Positions 37,201 through 47,937 of a stretch of DNA of 64,000 nucleotides are shown here, piece after piece (position 1 is the stretch's first letter; each line of letters starts with the position of its first letter). Location of the stretch: positions 26,010,685 through 26,074,684 of the forward strand of contig OX421494.1 of the NCBI GenBank assembly GCA_949126835.1. Direction: 5' to 3'. Both the position numbers and the translations under genes were made by a program. This DNA comes from Anisus vortex. Lineage: Eukaryota > Mollusca > Gastropoda > Planorbidae. The notes under the pieces are model-generated. The model made no database searches. It was not told the origin of the DNA and saw nothing but the letters and a program-made list of their open reading frames with translations.

Positions 37201-37400
37201 CAGCTTCCAGTAGCTGGCTTTCACTGCCCGACATCATCGTGCCTCCAACTGGAGGTCCATCCTCTCCCAGTACCGAGTTGTCTGTTAGGATCCTTGTTTG
37301 TGTTTTTGTAGCGGTAGTAGTTTGACGGGAAGGGGTTGCTAGCCCCTCGCCCAACCCTCCTCCTTTCTCATCCGGGCTTGGGACCGGCTATGGCGGAGTT
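34257..37400 (-). mobile_element. Near full-length RTE-like non-LTR retrotransposon (inactive)
   Basis: A 3.14-kb minus-strand element bracketed by a 12-bp target duplication. It has a short 5' leader (37400-37355), one endonuclease/reverse transcriptase reading frame and, right after the last codon, a short 3' tail of (GTAA)n on the minus strand, seen as TTAC repeats at 34253-34272. Apurinic endonuclease and reverse transcriptase in one short frame, with a tandem-repeat tail instead of poly(A), fit the RTE clade. The clade is my judgement from motif style. The element is dead because of the lesions described for its frame. Intact ends suggest it inserted full length rather than 5' truncated. 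Its 3' end lies 51 bp beyond the end of a hAT MITE's target duplication. Confidence 0.92.
34266..37354 (-). pseudogene. Endonuclease-reverse transcriptase of RTE-like LINE, broken
   Basis: Reading starts at 37354. The first 645 codons (to 35417) include an APE-type endonuclease: GTWNVRTM at residues 67-74, the metal-binding Glu in ISEARW 97-102, GDLNAKIG 209-216, QIDHI 277-281 and SDHHL 304-308. The reverse transcriptase N-terminal part follows (KAPGPDDIPAEALK, GITLLSIPGK). At about 35417-35432 a small deletion removes the segment around the expected QAGFR motif and shifts the frame, ending it at TAG 35417-35419. The downstream frame resumes with VDRESLWKLL-type sequence, GCLLSPFLF and the catalytic FADD box at 35051-35040. 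An in-frame TAA at 34689-34691 interrupts a Leu position before LYGAETW, and an in-frame TAG at 34458-34460 another. The frame then runs through RKRGRPRNSW to its natural stop at 34266. Three lesions make it non-functional. Plus-strand frames here are shadows. Confidence 0.92.
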
Positions 37401-37412
37401 CAGTTATACTTA
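37401..37412. repeat. Target-site duplication, 5' side of LINE
   Basis: Second copy of CAGTTATACTTA, pairs with 34245-34256. Confidence 0.88.
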
Positions 37413-37589
37413 GCCTAATGTAATTATTGGAATTCCAGTATTATAGAATTAACTTTTGATTTAACGTAAGCAAGTAGGTTGTTAGTCTATTTACCCAAAT
37501 GTATCTTGAAACGGAAGTAATATTTACAGTTCCACTAACGCGAAAACACAAAACTACATTTTCTAGACTAACTTTCTATATTTCTTATC

Positions 37590-37775
37590 TTATGTCACAG
37601 ACGCTCCTGCTATACTGAAGATTATTGCATCCTATGAACATCCGTGATTTAAGTCTAGTCTTGTATTATGATTAGTATTTTAAACGATGTTAGGTCATTG
37701 TTTTTTTCTGGTTATTCAGGCAAACCCATTCCATGTCCGGATGCCTCTCGGAAAATACGATCATTTTTTTTTTCG
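37590..37775 (-). mobile_element. LINE 3' fragment
   Basis: Minus strand reads SYFPRGIRTWNG followed, after a one-base slip, by a remnant of the LPE motif, then the tail GGATGCAATAATCTTCAG and AGCGTCTGTGAC. Same family as 9541-9760 and 12664-12885. Confidence 0.7.
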
Positions 37776-38047
37776 TTTGCACTTGCATAATATTATTATT
37801 ATATTATAAGAAAAGCGTTTTATCTGATCACAGTAATAGATTGTGATTGTGATTGTAGTTCTAACTTAGAATGTAATGTTTTATTTATTAATACTACTTT
37901 TCTAGACTTTCTAGAACAGGGTTGTCAAACACATTTGCTTGCGGGCAGAAAACTATTAAATAAAACGTAAGGATATATGTAGAACTGAATTATCATTTGT
38001 AAATCGTATGTGCCTGGACATAAGAAAAAGTTCGTATTTTCTTAGTC
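37776..38047. other. AT-rich spacer
   Basis: No gene. CAGGGTTGTCAAACAC at about 37918 resembles a hAT end but no partner end was found. Confidence 0.4.
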
Positions 38048-38051
38048 TTAA

Positions 38052-38500
38052 AGACCAAGTGAAGAGGTTTTTCTCAAAGGAACGAGATTTGGAATAGCCT
38101 CATACGGTAGTGACGTATCACAAGGGAAATAAATAAATAAAAATAGACGCTATAATCTATATTTAACCATTTTGTTAAAAATAAGAACCGGGAAAAGATT
38201 CAAAACATGTGGCAATAGATTAAAAACACGTGACAATATTCATTTTTCCTAGTCGGAATCCTTTATGTTACGTCACTTTCCTATATTGCCGGAAATAAAA
38301 ACATCTCAAATGGCTACGAGATTTGGAGTATTCCTCCGAAAAACACACACATTTAAGTGCAAATATTGAACTAATTACTTAAAATTTATCTTTGATATTT
38401 TGTATAAATGTTTTTTCTTAACATTCAGATACTGAATACACAATTTACTATCAAAATCAAATGTTAACTCAATTTTGATAAAAAGCTCTTCACTTGGTCT
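38052..38500. mobile_element. MITE with about 30-bp inverted ends, TTAA-flanked
   Basis: The left end AGACCAAGTGAAGAGGTTTT and the right end, reverse-complemented, AGACCAAGTGAAGAGCTTTT match at 19 of 20, and similarity continues a few bases. TTAA lies outside each end (38048-38051 and 38501-38504). This could be a TTAA target duplication (piggyBac-like) or a TA duplication with two more matched bases (Tc1/mariner-like). No transposase remains in the 449 bp. The interior contains ACGAGATTTGGA twice, in direct order. Confidence 0.75.
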
Positions 38501-38504
38501 TTAA

Positions 38505-38879
38505 TATTTCCTATAATAAGACCAATAGCAAATCATCAAACGCAAACGCCTAGACTCTATATCTTTTACTATGTATGCTTTTCCACATATGTGTAAATAT
38601 AATAATCGTATCTATATATCCTAAAAGAAGTCTAAAAATAAAATTCTGAAGCACACACCCCCCCTCCCACCCAAAAAAAATAGATGAACGAAATATATTT
38701 GCTCCATTTTTGAACATTAGGTCCAACAAACAATGTCCAACAGTCACTAGATAGTCTTCTACTACAATGTAGGTCACACTCCGGAAACCCGTCTGTTCTG
38801 GAGCCTGACTTGTCGTGTTTCTAACCGCTGTTTCTCTATATTCCATCCAACACACGCACATCAACACACGCTCTCGTCA
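38505..38879. other. Non-coding spacer
   Basis: No gene recognised. A 105-codon minus frame has no motif. Confidence 0.5.
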
Positions 38880-38967
38880 GCTCTCTTTCTTTCTCTCTCA
38901 TAAACTCTCTCTTTCTCTCTATATATCTCTCTTTCTATCTCTCTATCTCTCTCTCTCTTTCTCTCTT

Positions 38968-39004
<37 letters not shown>

Positions 39005-39067
39005 ATCTCTCTCTAGCTCTCTTTCTCTCTTTCTCTCTCTCTCTCTCTATCTCTCTCTATCTCTCTA

Positions 39068-39118
<51 letters not shown>

Positions 39119-39135
39119 ATCTCTCTTTCTCTCTC

Positions 39136-39168
<33 letters not shown>

Positions 39169-39228
39169 TTCTCTCTATCTCTCTCTATCTCTATCTCTCT
39201 ATCTCTCTATCTCTCTTTCTCTCGTCCA
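38880..39228. repeat. Pyrimidine microsatellite (TCTC/TATC/TTTC)
   Basis: A 350-bp tract of TCTCTCTATCTCTCTTTCTC-type sequence. The Leu/Ser-rich open frame through it is an artefact. Confidence 0.97.
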
Positions 39229-39719
39229 CTCATAACACAAATCGTATTAACACAGTGTTGAAGATAAAACATTCTGTGCGTGTTCTAGCATTGCTTGAAT
39301 AGATTTGTTAACAATTAAATGTCTAAACACGTAAACTTGTCTAGAGCTGTATTAATAAATTGTCGTACGAAAATGTTATTATAAGCATCATTCAATGAGA
39401 ACACGCCATTCTTGCTAGTTAAAAAATTGAAAATGTCTTCTATATGCATTCCAGCTAGTTTTAAAGTCTTTCACAACAAATAATTTATCAACAAAACTTT
39501 TTTGCAAAAAAAAATTATTGACATTTTTGTTTAATAATGTTAAAGTTATTGTTATAAAAATCTAATCAACACTGAAAACTAAATATTTATTAAATTATTT
39601 ATTACTGAGTACCGATATTGTCTGTTTTTAGTATAGAGCAATAAAGACATATTTTTTTGGCCTAACGGCCATTGTTATTACTGAATATTCCATCAGGATT
39701 ATCTTATTCTTCGTCCTAC
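39229..39719. other. AT-rich spacer
   Basis: No gene or repeat recognised. Confidence 0.5.
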
Positions 39720-40289
39720 GATTATCTACATTATCATAGTTGGTAGTTAAGGACTAGACTTTAGTATTCTGTTGATCTACATTATCATAGTTGGTAGTTA
39801 AGGACTAGACTTTAGTATTCTGTTGATCTACATTATCATAGTTGGTAGTTAAGGACTAGACTTTAGTATTCTGTTGATCTACATTATCATAGTTGGTAGT
39901 TAAGGACTAGACTCTAGTATTCTGTTGATCTACATTATCATAGTTGGTAGTTAAGGACTAGACTCTAGTATTCTGTTGATCTACATTATCATAGTTGGTA
40001 GTTAAGGACTAGACTCTAGTTATTCTGTTGATCTACATTATCATAGTTGGTAGTTAAGGACTAGACTCTAGTATTCTGTTGATCTACATTATCATAGTTG
40101 GTAGTTAAGGACTAGACTCTAGTATTCTGTTGATCTACATTATCATAGTTGGTAGTTAAGGACTAGACTCTAGTTATTCTGTTGATCTACATTATCATAG
40201 TTGGTAGTTAAGGACTAGACTCTAGTTATTCTGTTGATCTACATTATCATAGTTGGTAGTTAAGGACTAGACTCTAGTTATTCTGTTGT
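39720..40289. repeat. 51-52 bp minisatellite, about 11 copies
   Basis: Units read GTTGATCTACATTATCATAG, then TTGGTAGTTAAGGACTAGAC, then TTTAGTATTCT. Early copies have GACTTTAG, later ones GACTCTAG, and some have TAGTTATTCT (52 bp). The variants are clustered by position, so the array grew by block duplication. Confidence 0.96.
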
Positions 40290-40414
40290 TTTTATCTTGT
40301 TTAGTTTTTGTTGTTTTTGTTTTTTGTTTTTTTCTTGCAATTATAAAGAAGACTTTCTGAACAGTCAATTAACAATCACGATACTCCCTATGCCCCTCTC
40401 TCTCACACACTCTC

Positions 40415-40455
<41 letters not shown>

Positions 40456-40972
40456 GTCTCTCTCACGATGTTACCAAGTAGACAGAATAATCCAAAAGAT
40501 CTTCAACATCAGGAAATTACTCAAACCCGTAACCCCAGTTACAACTAAACAAACCAAACAACAGCACAAAAAATAAATAAAAAAAATGGCGCTGTTTCCG
40601 GTGTGAAAGATGGAATCGTCTGCAGTTGAGACAGAGGCCACAGAACGGAAGTCGAGAAGCCCAAATAATAATTTTAGTGATAGAGATTGGAGAGTTGACG
40701 GGAGACTACTCCAGGTTCCCATCTCAGGGGAGACAATTTGTGTTGTGTCCATTTCAAGTGTCCGTATTTCTGAGATTCAAAAGATTAAATCTGTTTGTTT
40801 TTTTCTATATACTGCGAACTATGAAGGCTGGAGACCATAAGAGGAATACATTTGACATTTGGATATTACATTTCAAGATGGTGTCAAATTAAAATGATGT
40901 TATTGTTTTCCAAAAAGAAATTATAGGATTACTCTTTTCAAACCATTGTTGATGTTAACTGCGACTTTTTGT
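40290..40972. other. Non-coding stretch with CT microsatellite
   Basis: CTCTCTGTCTCTC-type tract at about 40396-40464. Overlapping 76-93 codon frames at 40471-40892 on both strands show no motif. Confidence 0.45.
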
Positions 40973-40980
40973 GTCTAGCT

Positions 40981-41189
40981 TAGGGTTAGACAATCTACGG
41001 CACACGTTCAATACTTGGCACGCAGAGAAATGTTCAATGGCACGCGGAAGACCCCCGAAAGGGCAATTCAATTCTATTCTACAAGAAATTGATTGGTTCC
41101 GCAGGTTGGCTTCTTTTAGGCTGATGGCACGCTGAATGAATTAGAATTCCTAATTTGGCACACTATTAGCAAAAGGTTGCCAACCTCTG
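40981..41189 (+). mobile_element. hAT-type MITE, decayed, inverted relative to 33990
   Basis: The 209-bp element begins TAGGGTTAGACAATC and ends AAAGGTTGCCAACCTCTG. GTCTAGCT (40973-40980) and GTCTGGCT (41190-41197) flank it, a 7 of 8 target duplication. Internal TTGGCACGC, GGCACGCTGAATGAATTAGA and TTTGGCACACTATTAGCAAA match the family in reverse orientation. Confidence 0.9.
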
Positions 41190-41197
41190 GTCTGGCT

Positions 41198-43574
41198 TGC
41201 TGTTTATCAAACAAACATTAACTTTCATTGCTATCACTAAACCGTTTGTATTGTTTGCGAATAACACCGAACGAACTTAGCCCCTGCACCTAGACTGGCA
41301 ACACAAGTCCCTAGGAGTAAAGTAAAGTTAGAAACGGGTATGAATATCAGAATGATTTGTCTTGCAGTATGGGCCTGCCTAATACTCATAGTCTGCATTT
41401 CTCAAAGACTACTTCTGTACACAAGTGTATAAATTCAGGTTCATTATTGCTTACATTTCTAAACTCTTTGACTAATGGAAAATTACGGGAAACGTACGAG
41501 GACTGTGCAGTAATTGCAACGCTAAGCCAACCCCCACCCCCTTTTTCGTCAATCAGCTCTGTTCAACTCCCGGGACACGCGTCTTTGTAAATAAATTTAG
41601 CAACTTTTTTAAACAGATAAATGGAAATTAAGACGTTAATTGCTGAACAGTTGCTCAACAATAATCCTGCTTTAGTAAACTAAAAAGATCTTGAAATCTT
41701 TATAATCATTCTGTATGTTGTCTCTGAACCCCCATTTTTTTGCATTCCACACTGTGATCCTAACCCCAATATGCTCAAGTGATATCAAGGATTACCGCTG
41801 AATCGATCGCCCATTTGCTAAGGTCATTCGATAATATTTGAACATTACATAGAACGATCGATCCCATCACTCCACATAAAACCCCGACCCCCCTCAGCGC
41901 CCCCTCCCACCCCTGTTACCAACCCTCTATCGCCCCTCATAATGTAATCTCCCTCTGATCGCTACAAGATCAGGGGGCCTTAATGCTTGAGTGGTCATTT
42001 CTTCTTTGATTATCTCCGCCAAGAGTCCAGCCTGTTCCCTGGTGGCGGCCTTTAAAGACTGGCCTATCCTTTCAAATTGCTTTTTCTTCAAGACAATCCA
42101 AGTCATTTATTAAGAGTTCGTTTCTACTGAGATCTGTTCAATTTCAGAGGAACGTTAACTTTAAAAGAAAATTGAGACAGTCTGTTTTGTTTTATGTAAA
42201 CATAGTACTGTGATATCATTTAGTTTTTATTATTTAGTTTGAAAACCTTCTTGTAAAAAAATGTAAAGTCCTGTGTTTAAATTATTAAAATATTTTTAAA
42301 CATCTGTCCTTAATAATAAACTATATGTCTATAAATGTCAATTACAAAAGAAGTGTTATAAAAATACATAACATAATATAATACAAACTCAGTTTATATT
42401 TCCATTAACAAACAAAACTGGTTACTGTAACTATTGTTAACATTATATTATTTTTTACATCAATCATTACAATGCACTTGTGTAGATATTGTTAACATTA
42501 CAGGTGTAATGAGTTCGATGCTTTGCTTTTTCTTATGCTGATCTCTTATTGTAATTATAATCTACATAGCTTTTGTAAGGACACACTTTTATTATTTATA
42601 TAATGATTCCATGTGCTCACAATAATTCCATATTGGGTTATTTGAAAAAAATCTTTAAAGATTTGAATATATAAAAATGATTAAAACCTAAAAAAAAATA
42701 TTTAAAAAATTACATACATTTTTAAGAGATCAATTTTTTAATTTTATTTCTGCAGGTTGGAAAATGTTTTCTTGCAAACTGACGTCTTCAGCTGCCAATT
42801 CAAGTTCATAACCTTTCCAGTCAGATTGAAGACAAAATAAATTATAACACTGCCAACCAATATTGTCAATCAAAGGCCCAAGAGTCGTAAATCTGTGAAC
42901 TGCCAAGGTAGTCTTCGAGTTCTGCTTCACTCTGTTTCCGTTTCCACAACTCGTGATGTTCACGGTCTCTTACACCCAGTCCGTTGGAGCAGTGTAAATA
43001 ATGCACTCACTTGCAGACGACTCAATTATTAAATTCCATTTTTCTATAGTGTTAAAGTGAGAAAAACTCTCAGGACAGATTTAATTCACGCTTATATTTT
43101 AAATAAAGTATAACATAAAAATAAACCCGTCTGATAGAGGAAACACAGAACATTCAGTGCAAGTAGTTCAGGAAATAAAAGATTCAATACATATTGTAAA
43201 TATAATACATATAAAAACGTTAAGCTTTTTTTTTTAAATACAACTGTTTTGTGTTAACTAAGACACACCCATTTACATAAAAAGGAAATGTGCGTATAAA
43301 TAAAAGAGTGAAGTGAATAATTTATTCTGGTGTATTTATATGTGTAATTATGCAGGAAATAATTAGACAGCTTGTCCTTGTGTGAAAAAGCAACACAAAG
43401 GCCGACCAGTTATGTCTTTTATAATTGATTCCAACAAATGGATTCCATTGAAAAATATGTATAAAATATTCATAAGGAACAGCTGCGCTTTGCATCAACC
43501 CCATACAAACCAAGAAAGGAATTATTTCAGTTGTAACGACTCTTTTTGAAATAGAGGTGTTTTTTTTATACGAC
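41198..43574. other. Upstream region of the GPCR gene
   Basis: No protein-coding exon is supported. A C-rich patch lies at about 41880-41940. TTTTTAATTTTATTTCTGCAG ending at 42755 is a good splice-acceptor-like sequence and could open a 5'UTR exon, but no matching donor stands out. TATAAATAA at 43295-43303 is a possible TATA-like element. Its use is untested. The minus-strand 77-codon frame at 42963-42730 has no motif. Confidence 0.4.
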
Positions 43575-43576
43575 AG
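43575..43576 (+). other. Putative splice acceptor of the GPCR coding exon
   Basis: GTGTTTTTTTTATACGACAG ends here, a pyrimidine tract plus CAG 62 bases before the start codon. It implies that the GPCR mRNA has at least one upstream 5'UTR exon and that the whole coding sequence sits in one exon. Inference only. Confidence 0.5.
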
Positions 43577-43638
43577 TATCTGTACGGAAAGTCTAAAAAG
43601 ACGAAAGATAAATCATAAAAGTAAGACGATATCTCACC

Positions 43639-44904
43639 ATGGAGGACGCCCTTAGTTATATGGATGTGGCCAACCTTTCAATCGGTGATGTGTCCACTCT
43701 GCCACTTTGTGACGATTTCGCTTTGAGCTCAACTCTGAACGAGACCCGCTGGGAGAGTTCGACGGCGCAGGGCCAAAACGGAACCGATAGGCCGCCAATG
43801 ACCTTACAGATCTTCTCCTACGTTGTCATCGTCCTGTACCTTGTCATCTGCATCCTGGGGCTCATCGGCAACGGACTGGTCATCTATGTAGTGCTCATGT
43901 TCGCCAAGATGAAGACGGTGACTAACATGTATATCCTGAATCTGGCCTTGTCCGACGTCCTGTTCCTGACCATGCTGCCTATTCTGGCCACTACGGGCAT
44001 CATACGGCACTGGATCTTCGGCTTCGCCATGTGCAAGATCTACTACGTCATGTACTCCATCAACCTTTTCGGCGGCGCCTTCAACCTGTGCGTCATGAGC
44101 GCCGACCGCTACATGGCGGTGTGCCACCCGATCCGGTCACTGCGCTACCGCACGCCGCGCATCGCACTCTTCCTCTGTCTGTGTATCTGGTCCCTAGCCT
44201 TCCTAGTCATGATGCCCACAATCCTGTACAGCGGCACGAGTCCCCACCGATCTTTAGAAGGAAGGTACACCTGTGTTATCACCTGGCCGAAGAACCAGGC
44301 CATACCTTCAGACAAAGCCTTCATCTGGTATTCCTTCATCCTGGGCTTCGCCATACCCGTGTCTCTCATCTCCGTATTCTACGTCCTGGTCATCATGCGC
44401 TTGCGGCAGGTAGGGCCGGCGAAAAAGTCGAAAGAAAAACGGAAATCGCATCGCCGAGTTACGAGACTCGTCTTAACTGTCATAGCAATCTACGTTGTTT
44501 GCTGGCTGCCCTACTGGGGGTTCCAGGTTACTCTTGTGTTCCAAGACATACAGCACTCCGGCGAGAGCATGATTTTGCTTCTTGGCGGCTTCACTCTCCT
44601 CTCCTATGCCAACAGCATGTTAAACCCATTTCTCTACGCCTTCCTTAGCGACAATTTTCGCAAGAGCTTCCTAAAGGCCTTCAAGTGCGTGTCCAGCATG
44701 GAGGCCAAAAACTCGGTGTGTAATGAGAACAGTGTGTTTCCCAGGAGCAGCCAGACGTACACGCGTAGCGGGGCCACGATGGAGGAGAGGATGGAGCTGT
44801 CCTGCATGGACGCGTGCTCTACCGCATCACCCCAGCAAGAGCAGACGTCAGTCAGGCTACTGCAGGATGAGCAAGGCTTTTTGAAACCCCCCGTGCAACT
44901 GTGA
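43639..44904 (+). CDS. Class A GPCR, allatostatin-C/somatostatin receptor-like
   Basis: This encodes a 421-residue plasma-membrane peptide receptor predicted to signal through G proteins. The start has a near-ideal context (CACCATGG). The extracellular N-terminus (1-58) has N-glycosylation sites at N12, N34 and N47. Seven helices follow: TM1 about 59-86 with GNGLVIYVV, TM2 94-117 with LALSD, TM3 132-155, DRY at 156-158 followed by MAVCHPI, TM4 174-197, TM5 230-254, TM6 276-299 with CWLPYW, TM7 311-334 with NPFLY. C132 and C212 should form the conserved disulphide. The basic third loop (260-274) and SDNFRKSFLKAFKC, with C350 as a possible palmitoylation site, are typical of the somatostatin/opioid/allatostatin-C group. 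Position 3.32, Asp in vertebrate somatostatin and opioid receptors, is Y139 here, which argues for the protostome allatostatin-C side. It is intron-free and GC-rich in an AT-rich region. Residues 351-421 carry many Ser/Thr. The exact ligand is not shown. Confidence 0.95.
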   Translation: MEDALSYMDVANLSIGDVSTLPLCDDFALSSTLNETRWESSTAQGQNGTDRPPMTLQIFSYVVIVLYLVICILGLIGNGLVIYVVLMFAKMKTVTNMYILNLALSDVLFLTMLPILATTGIIRHWIFGFAMCKIYYVMYSINLFGGAFNLCVMSADRYMAVCHPIRSLRYRTPRIALFLCLCIWSLAFLVMMPTILYSGTSPHRSLEGRYTCVITWPKNQAIPSDKAFIWYSFILGFAIPVSLISVFYVLVIMRLRQVGPAKKSKEKRKSHRRVTRLVLTVIAIYVVCWLPYWGFQVTLVFQDIQHSGESMILLLGGFTLLSYANSMLNPFLYAFLSDNFRKSFLKAFKCVSSMEAKNSVCNENSVFPRSSQTYTRSGATMEERMELSCMDACSTASPQQEQTSVRLLQDEQGFLKPPVQL

Positions 44905-46085
44905 GGACTTTTACAAATAGAAAGTTGTACACCATGACAATGTGTAGAAAAGAATGGAATTGTGTTTAAGTTTAAGTGTATATCTTTGTGTGTGTGTGTG
45001 AACTGAGTCAACAGTGGCATCATGTCCAGATATATTCATTTTTTCATTATGTAAATTCACCCCGATCTATCATGGTGGTTTGCTTGTTTACTGATTCAGT
45101 TCTGTATATAGTTGTATACATCCCGGTACAAGGCGACTAGTCTTATATGTAAAACTATTTCTCTTTAAAAAAAAAACACACATTAGATTTATTATATTTC
45201 TATTTTTACCCATTTATCTTCAATAACATTTGTCATAATAATACATTTTTCTATTTTTGTTTTAAATCAACAGCGTCATAAATTCTTCACATAACATTTT
45301 TCTTAGAACATCATAAGTTTCTTCAATGACATCATGAATAATATTTCAAGTGTATAAGATAGGCAGGATAAATGCTGACACGTAATGAAGCAATATTTTC
45401 TGCTAAACGGCTAGCCTACATGCTCAGATCGATGCAATAAAAATACATCATTGAAGAACGTAGGCCTACTAGTGGGCAACAACAATCTAATGGTTTAATG
45501 TACAAAAAAAAAAACAAGTTTGTTTAAAATGCTCACAGACACACACACAGACACACGCACAAGCAAACACACAGTTAATGATTTTAAACTTCAAAGTCGA
45601 GATACATTTTACGTACGGTACATAAAAGAAATAATTCCAAACATTAATTTCATTTTAGAAAATGGTGACAAAAGTGCATTAAATTATATTATTTAATTAT
45701 CTCATACGTAGAAGGACGTTTCCAATGCATACATTGAACTTTTGGCCCGATTAGTCAAACGGCTCAGGAGCATATTTAGGACAAACATTTATATAAATAT
45801 ATAAACAAACATATAAACAAGGTAATTATTTATATAATGAAATTAGTTTATATATATACTAATTTCACGAGGCTCTTTTCAATAGCTCGAATAATTATAA
45901 TAGAAAACTAGAACACTATTTTAAACATAGAGATTTAAATGTAAGAAATTAAACTTCGGATAATTGTAAAAAAAATTTTAAGTAAGTTATCATTTATAAA
46001 TGTAATCCAACTCCATGTTTTTATTGTTTAGTGATGTAGTTCGCATCATGAGATTTTTAACTGGTCGCTTACATCACACATTTGC
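44905..46085. other. 3'UTR and downstream region of the GPCR gene
   Basis: AATAAA at 45436-45441 is a plausible poly(A) signal about 530 bases after the stop codon. A short TG run lies at 44988-45000 and a CACACAGACACAC tract at 45538-45562. No further gene is seen. Confidence 0.45.
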
Positions 46086-46600
46086 CAAGTATTTCATGTC
46101 TTTAAAAACTTATATATCGTCTTATTGTCAAGTATTTCATCTCTTTTATGCTGTAAGGATTGTCTTGTTGCCAAGTATTTCATCTCTTTTATGCTGTAAG
46201 GATTGTCTTGTTGCCAAGTATTCATCTCTTTTATGCTGTAATGATTGTCTTGTTGCCAAGTATTTCATCTCTTTTATGCTGTAAGGATTGTCTTGTTTCA
46301 AATTATTTCATCTCTTTTATGCTATAAGAATCGTCTTGTTGCAAAGTATTTCATCTCTTTTATGCTGTAAGGATTGTCTTGTTGCCAAGTAATTCATCTT
46401 TTTTATGCTGTAAGGATTGTCTTGTTGCAAAGTATTTCATCTCTTTTATGCCATAAGAATCGTCTTGTTGCAAAGTATTTCATTTTCTTAAAAAACATGG
46501 ATTGTCATATTGCTAACATTTATTCATCTCATTAAACTACATGGATTGTCATATTGCCAAATATTTCTACTTTTATAAGCTTAATGGATTGTCATATTGA
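46086..46600. repeat. 43-bp minisatellite, about 10 copies, decaying at the 3' side
   Basis: Units read AAGTATTTCATCTCTTTTAT then GCTGTAAGGATTGTCTTGTTGCC. The centre copies are close to identical. Downstream of about 46480 the units diverge (CATGGATTGTCATATTGCC). Confidence 0.9.
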
Positions 46601-47023
46601 AAAATTGAAACAACTTTTTCTTTAAGTATCTTTTTTTTTTTTTTTTGCTAAGCTTTTTTTTTTAAATGTACATTAATATTATTTGTCCAACAAAACTATT
46701 TGACTGGTTTAATGTTGCTTTGTTTGTTTTTTCGATTGTGCAGCTAGACTTAGAATTAACAAATTTGACACGTTATTTACTTGTTGGATTACTTGGTTTG
46801 TTACTTGGTTTGTTACTTTGTTGTTTTTTCTCTGTGTGTTTATGTGTGTGTTTTATGTTTGTGTGCGTTGTTATTAGCAGATAATATCGGCGACATTTCA
46901 ATCACTTACTTTACTTGTAGATAGTCTTAGGTCTGTTGATTTTATATTACCGCCCCCCCCCCCCGCCCAAAAAAAAAAAGGGGAGAACGCAAACGTTTTC
47001 AAAGTTATAACAAGAAGTAAATA
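46601..47023. other. Non-coding spacer
   Basis: T run at about 46630-46646, C run at 46952-46964. No gene. Confidence 0.5.
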
Positions 47024-47370
47024 AGTAGTATAATATTGAAGTAGTAGTATAATATTGAAGTAGTAGTATAATATTGAAGTAGTAGTATAATATTGAAGTA
47101 GTAGTATAATATTGAAGTAGTAGTATAATATTGAAGTAGTAGTATAATTGAAGTAGTAGTATAATATTGAAGTAGTAGTATAATATTGAAGTAGTAGTAT
47201 AATATTGAAGTAGTAGTATAATTGAAGTAGTAGTATAATATTGAAGTAGTAGTATAATATTGAAGTAGTAGTATAATTGAAGTAGTAGTATAATATTGAA
47301 GTAGTAGTATAATATTGAAGTAGTAGTATAATTGAAGTAGTAGTATAATATTGAAGTAGTAGTATAATAT
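47024..47370. repeat. 19-bp tandem repeat, about 18 copies
   Basis: Units read GAAGTAGTAGTATAATATT. A 17-bp variant lacking AT (GTATAATTGAAG) recurs at irregular spacing of two to six units, suggesting block duplication. The minus-strand open frame is an artefact. Confidence 0.95.
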
Positions 47371-47937
47371 AATATTAAATGTAGTAAATGTATTAAATGT
47401 CAACTTTTTTTAAACTCTAGTGCTGATAACACAGACCCGGGTAATTTTGCTTTTCTTGCATTTGTGAGTATGCAAATGTATAGTTTTAAACTTTGTTTTG
47501 TGGTCAGTATATTATGTACAGATACGGCTATGCCTGTTGTGAGGTTTAAATTAAGTTATAATTCACGATTTAAGCTAGCATTTTAATTAAAAGTGTATTT
47601 TGTAAATAAATTTCAAAAATATTATATATTCAGTTCTTATCAAGTATGCGAGGCTGCGATTCTCACAAAATGTTTTACAGACGGAACTAGTTAGTATATA
47701 TATATTTTTTTTAAACGCGTTTCTTTGAATTCTTTAAGTACTATTTACCAGCTCCAAGTGATCCCAAAAACTCTGTAGTTTTTTAGAATAAGCCTTACCA
47801 ATCCCTGTATGCCTGTCCTATTATATAGCAATAGAAGATAATGTGTACATTACAAGACATAATGCCCATAGCTGTTTACTTTCATCGGTGCATGTTTGTG
47901 TTGAGTATACAAACATTGGTCTTTTTGCAACTACGCC
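47371..47937. other. AT-rich spacer
   Basis: No gene or repeat recognised. Confidence 0.5.

Noticed and set aside
37915..37950. hAT-like left end CAGGGTTGTCAAACAC
   Set aside because: No matching right end or target duplication was found downstream.
42779..42792. TGACGTCTTCAG shared with the 40-bp array at 1925-3147
   Set aside because: A 12-base match with no extended similarity. Probably chance.
42756..42908. 5'UTR exon of the GPCR gene
   Set aside because: The acceptor-like sequence ending at 42755 is good, but no convincing donor follows. Left as a possibility only.
44031..44648. 205-codon plus-strand open frame inside the GPCR gene
   Set aside because: It is another frame of the GC-rich receptor coding sequence. 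The receptor frame has all family motifs and the strong start. The minus-strand frames at 43804-44369 and 44634-45023 are shadows too.
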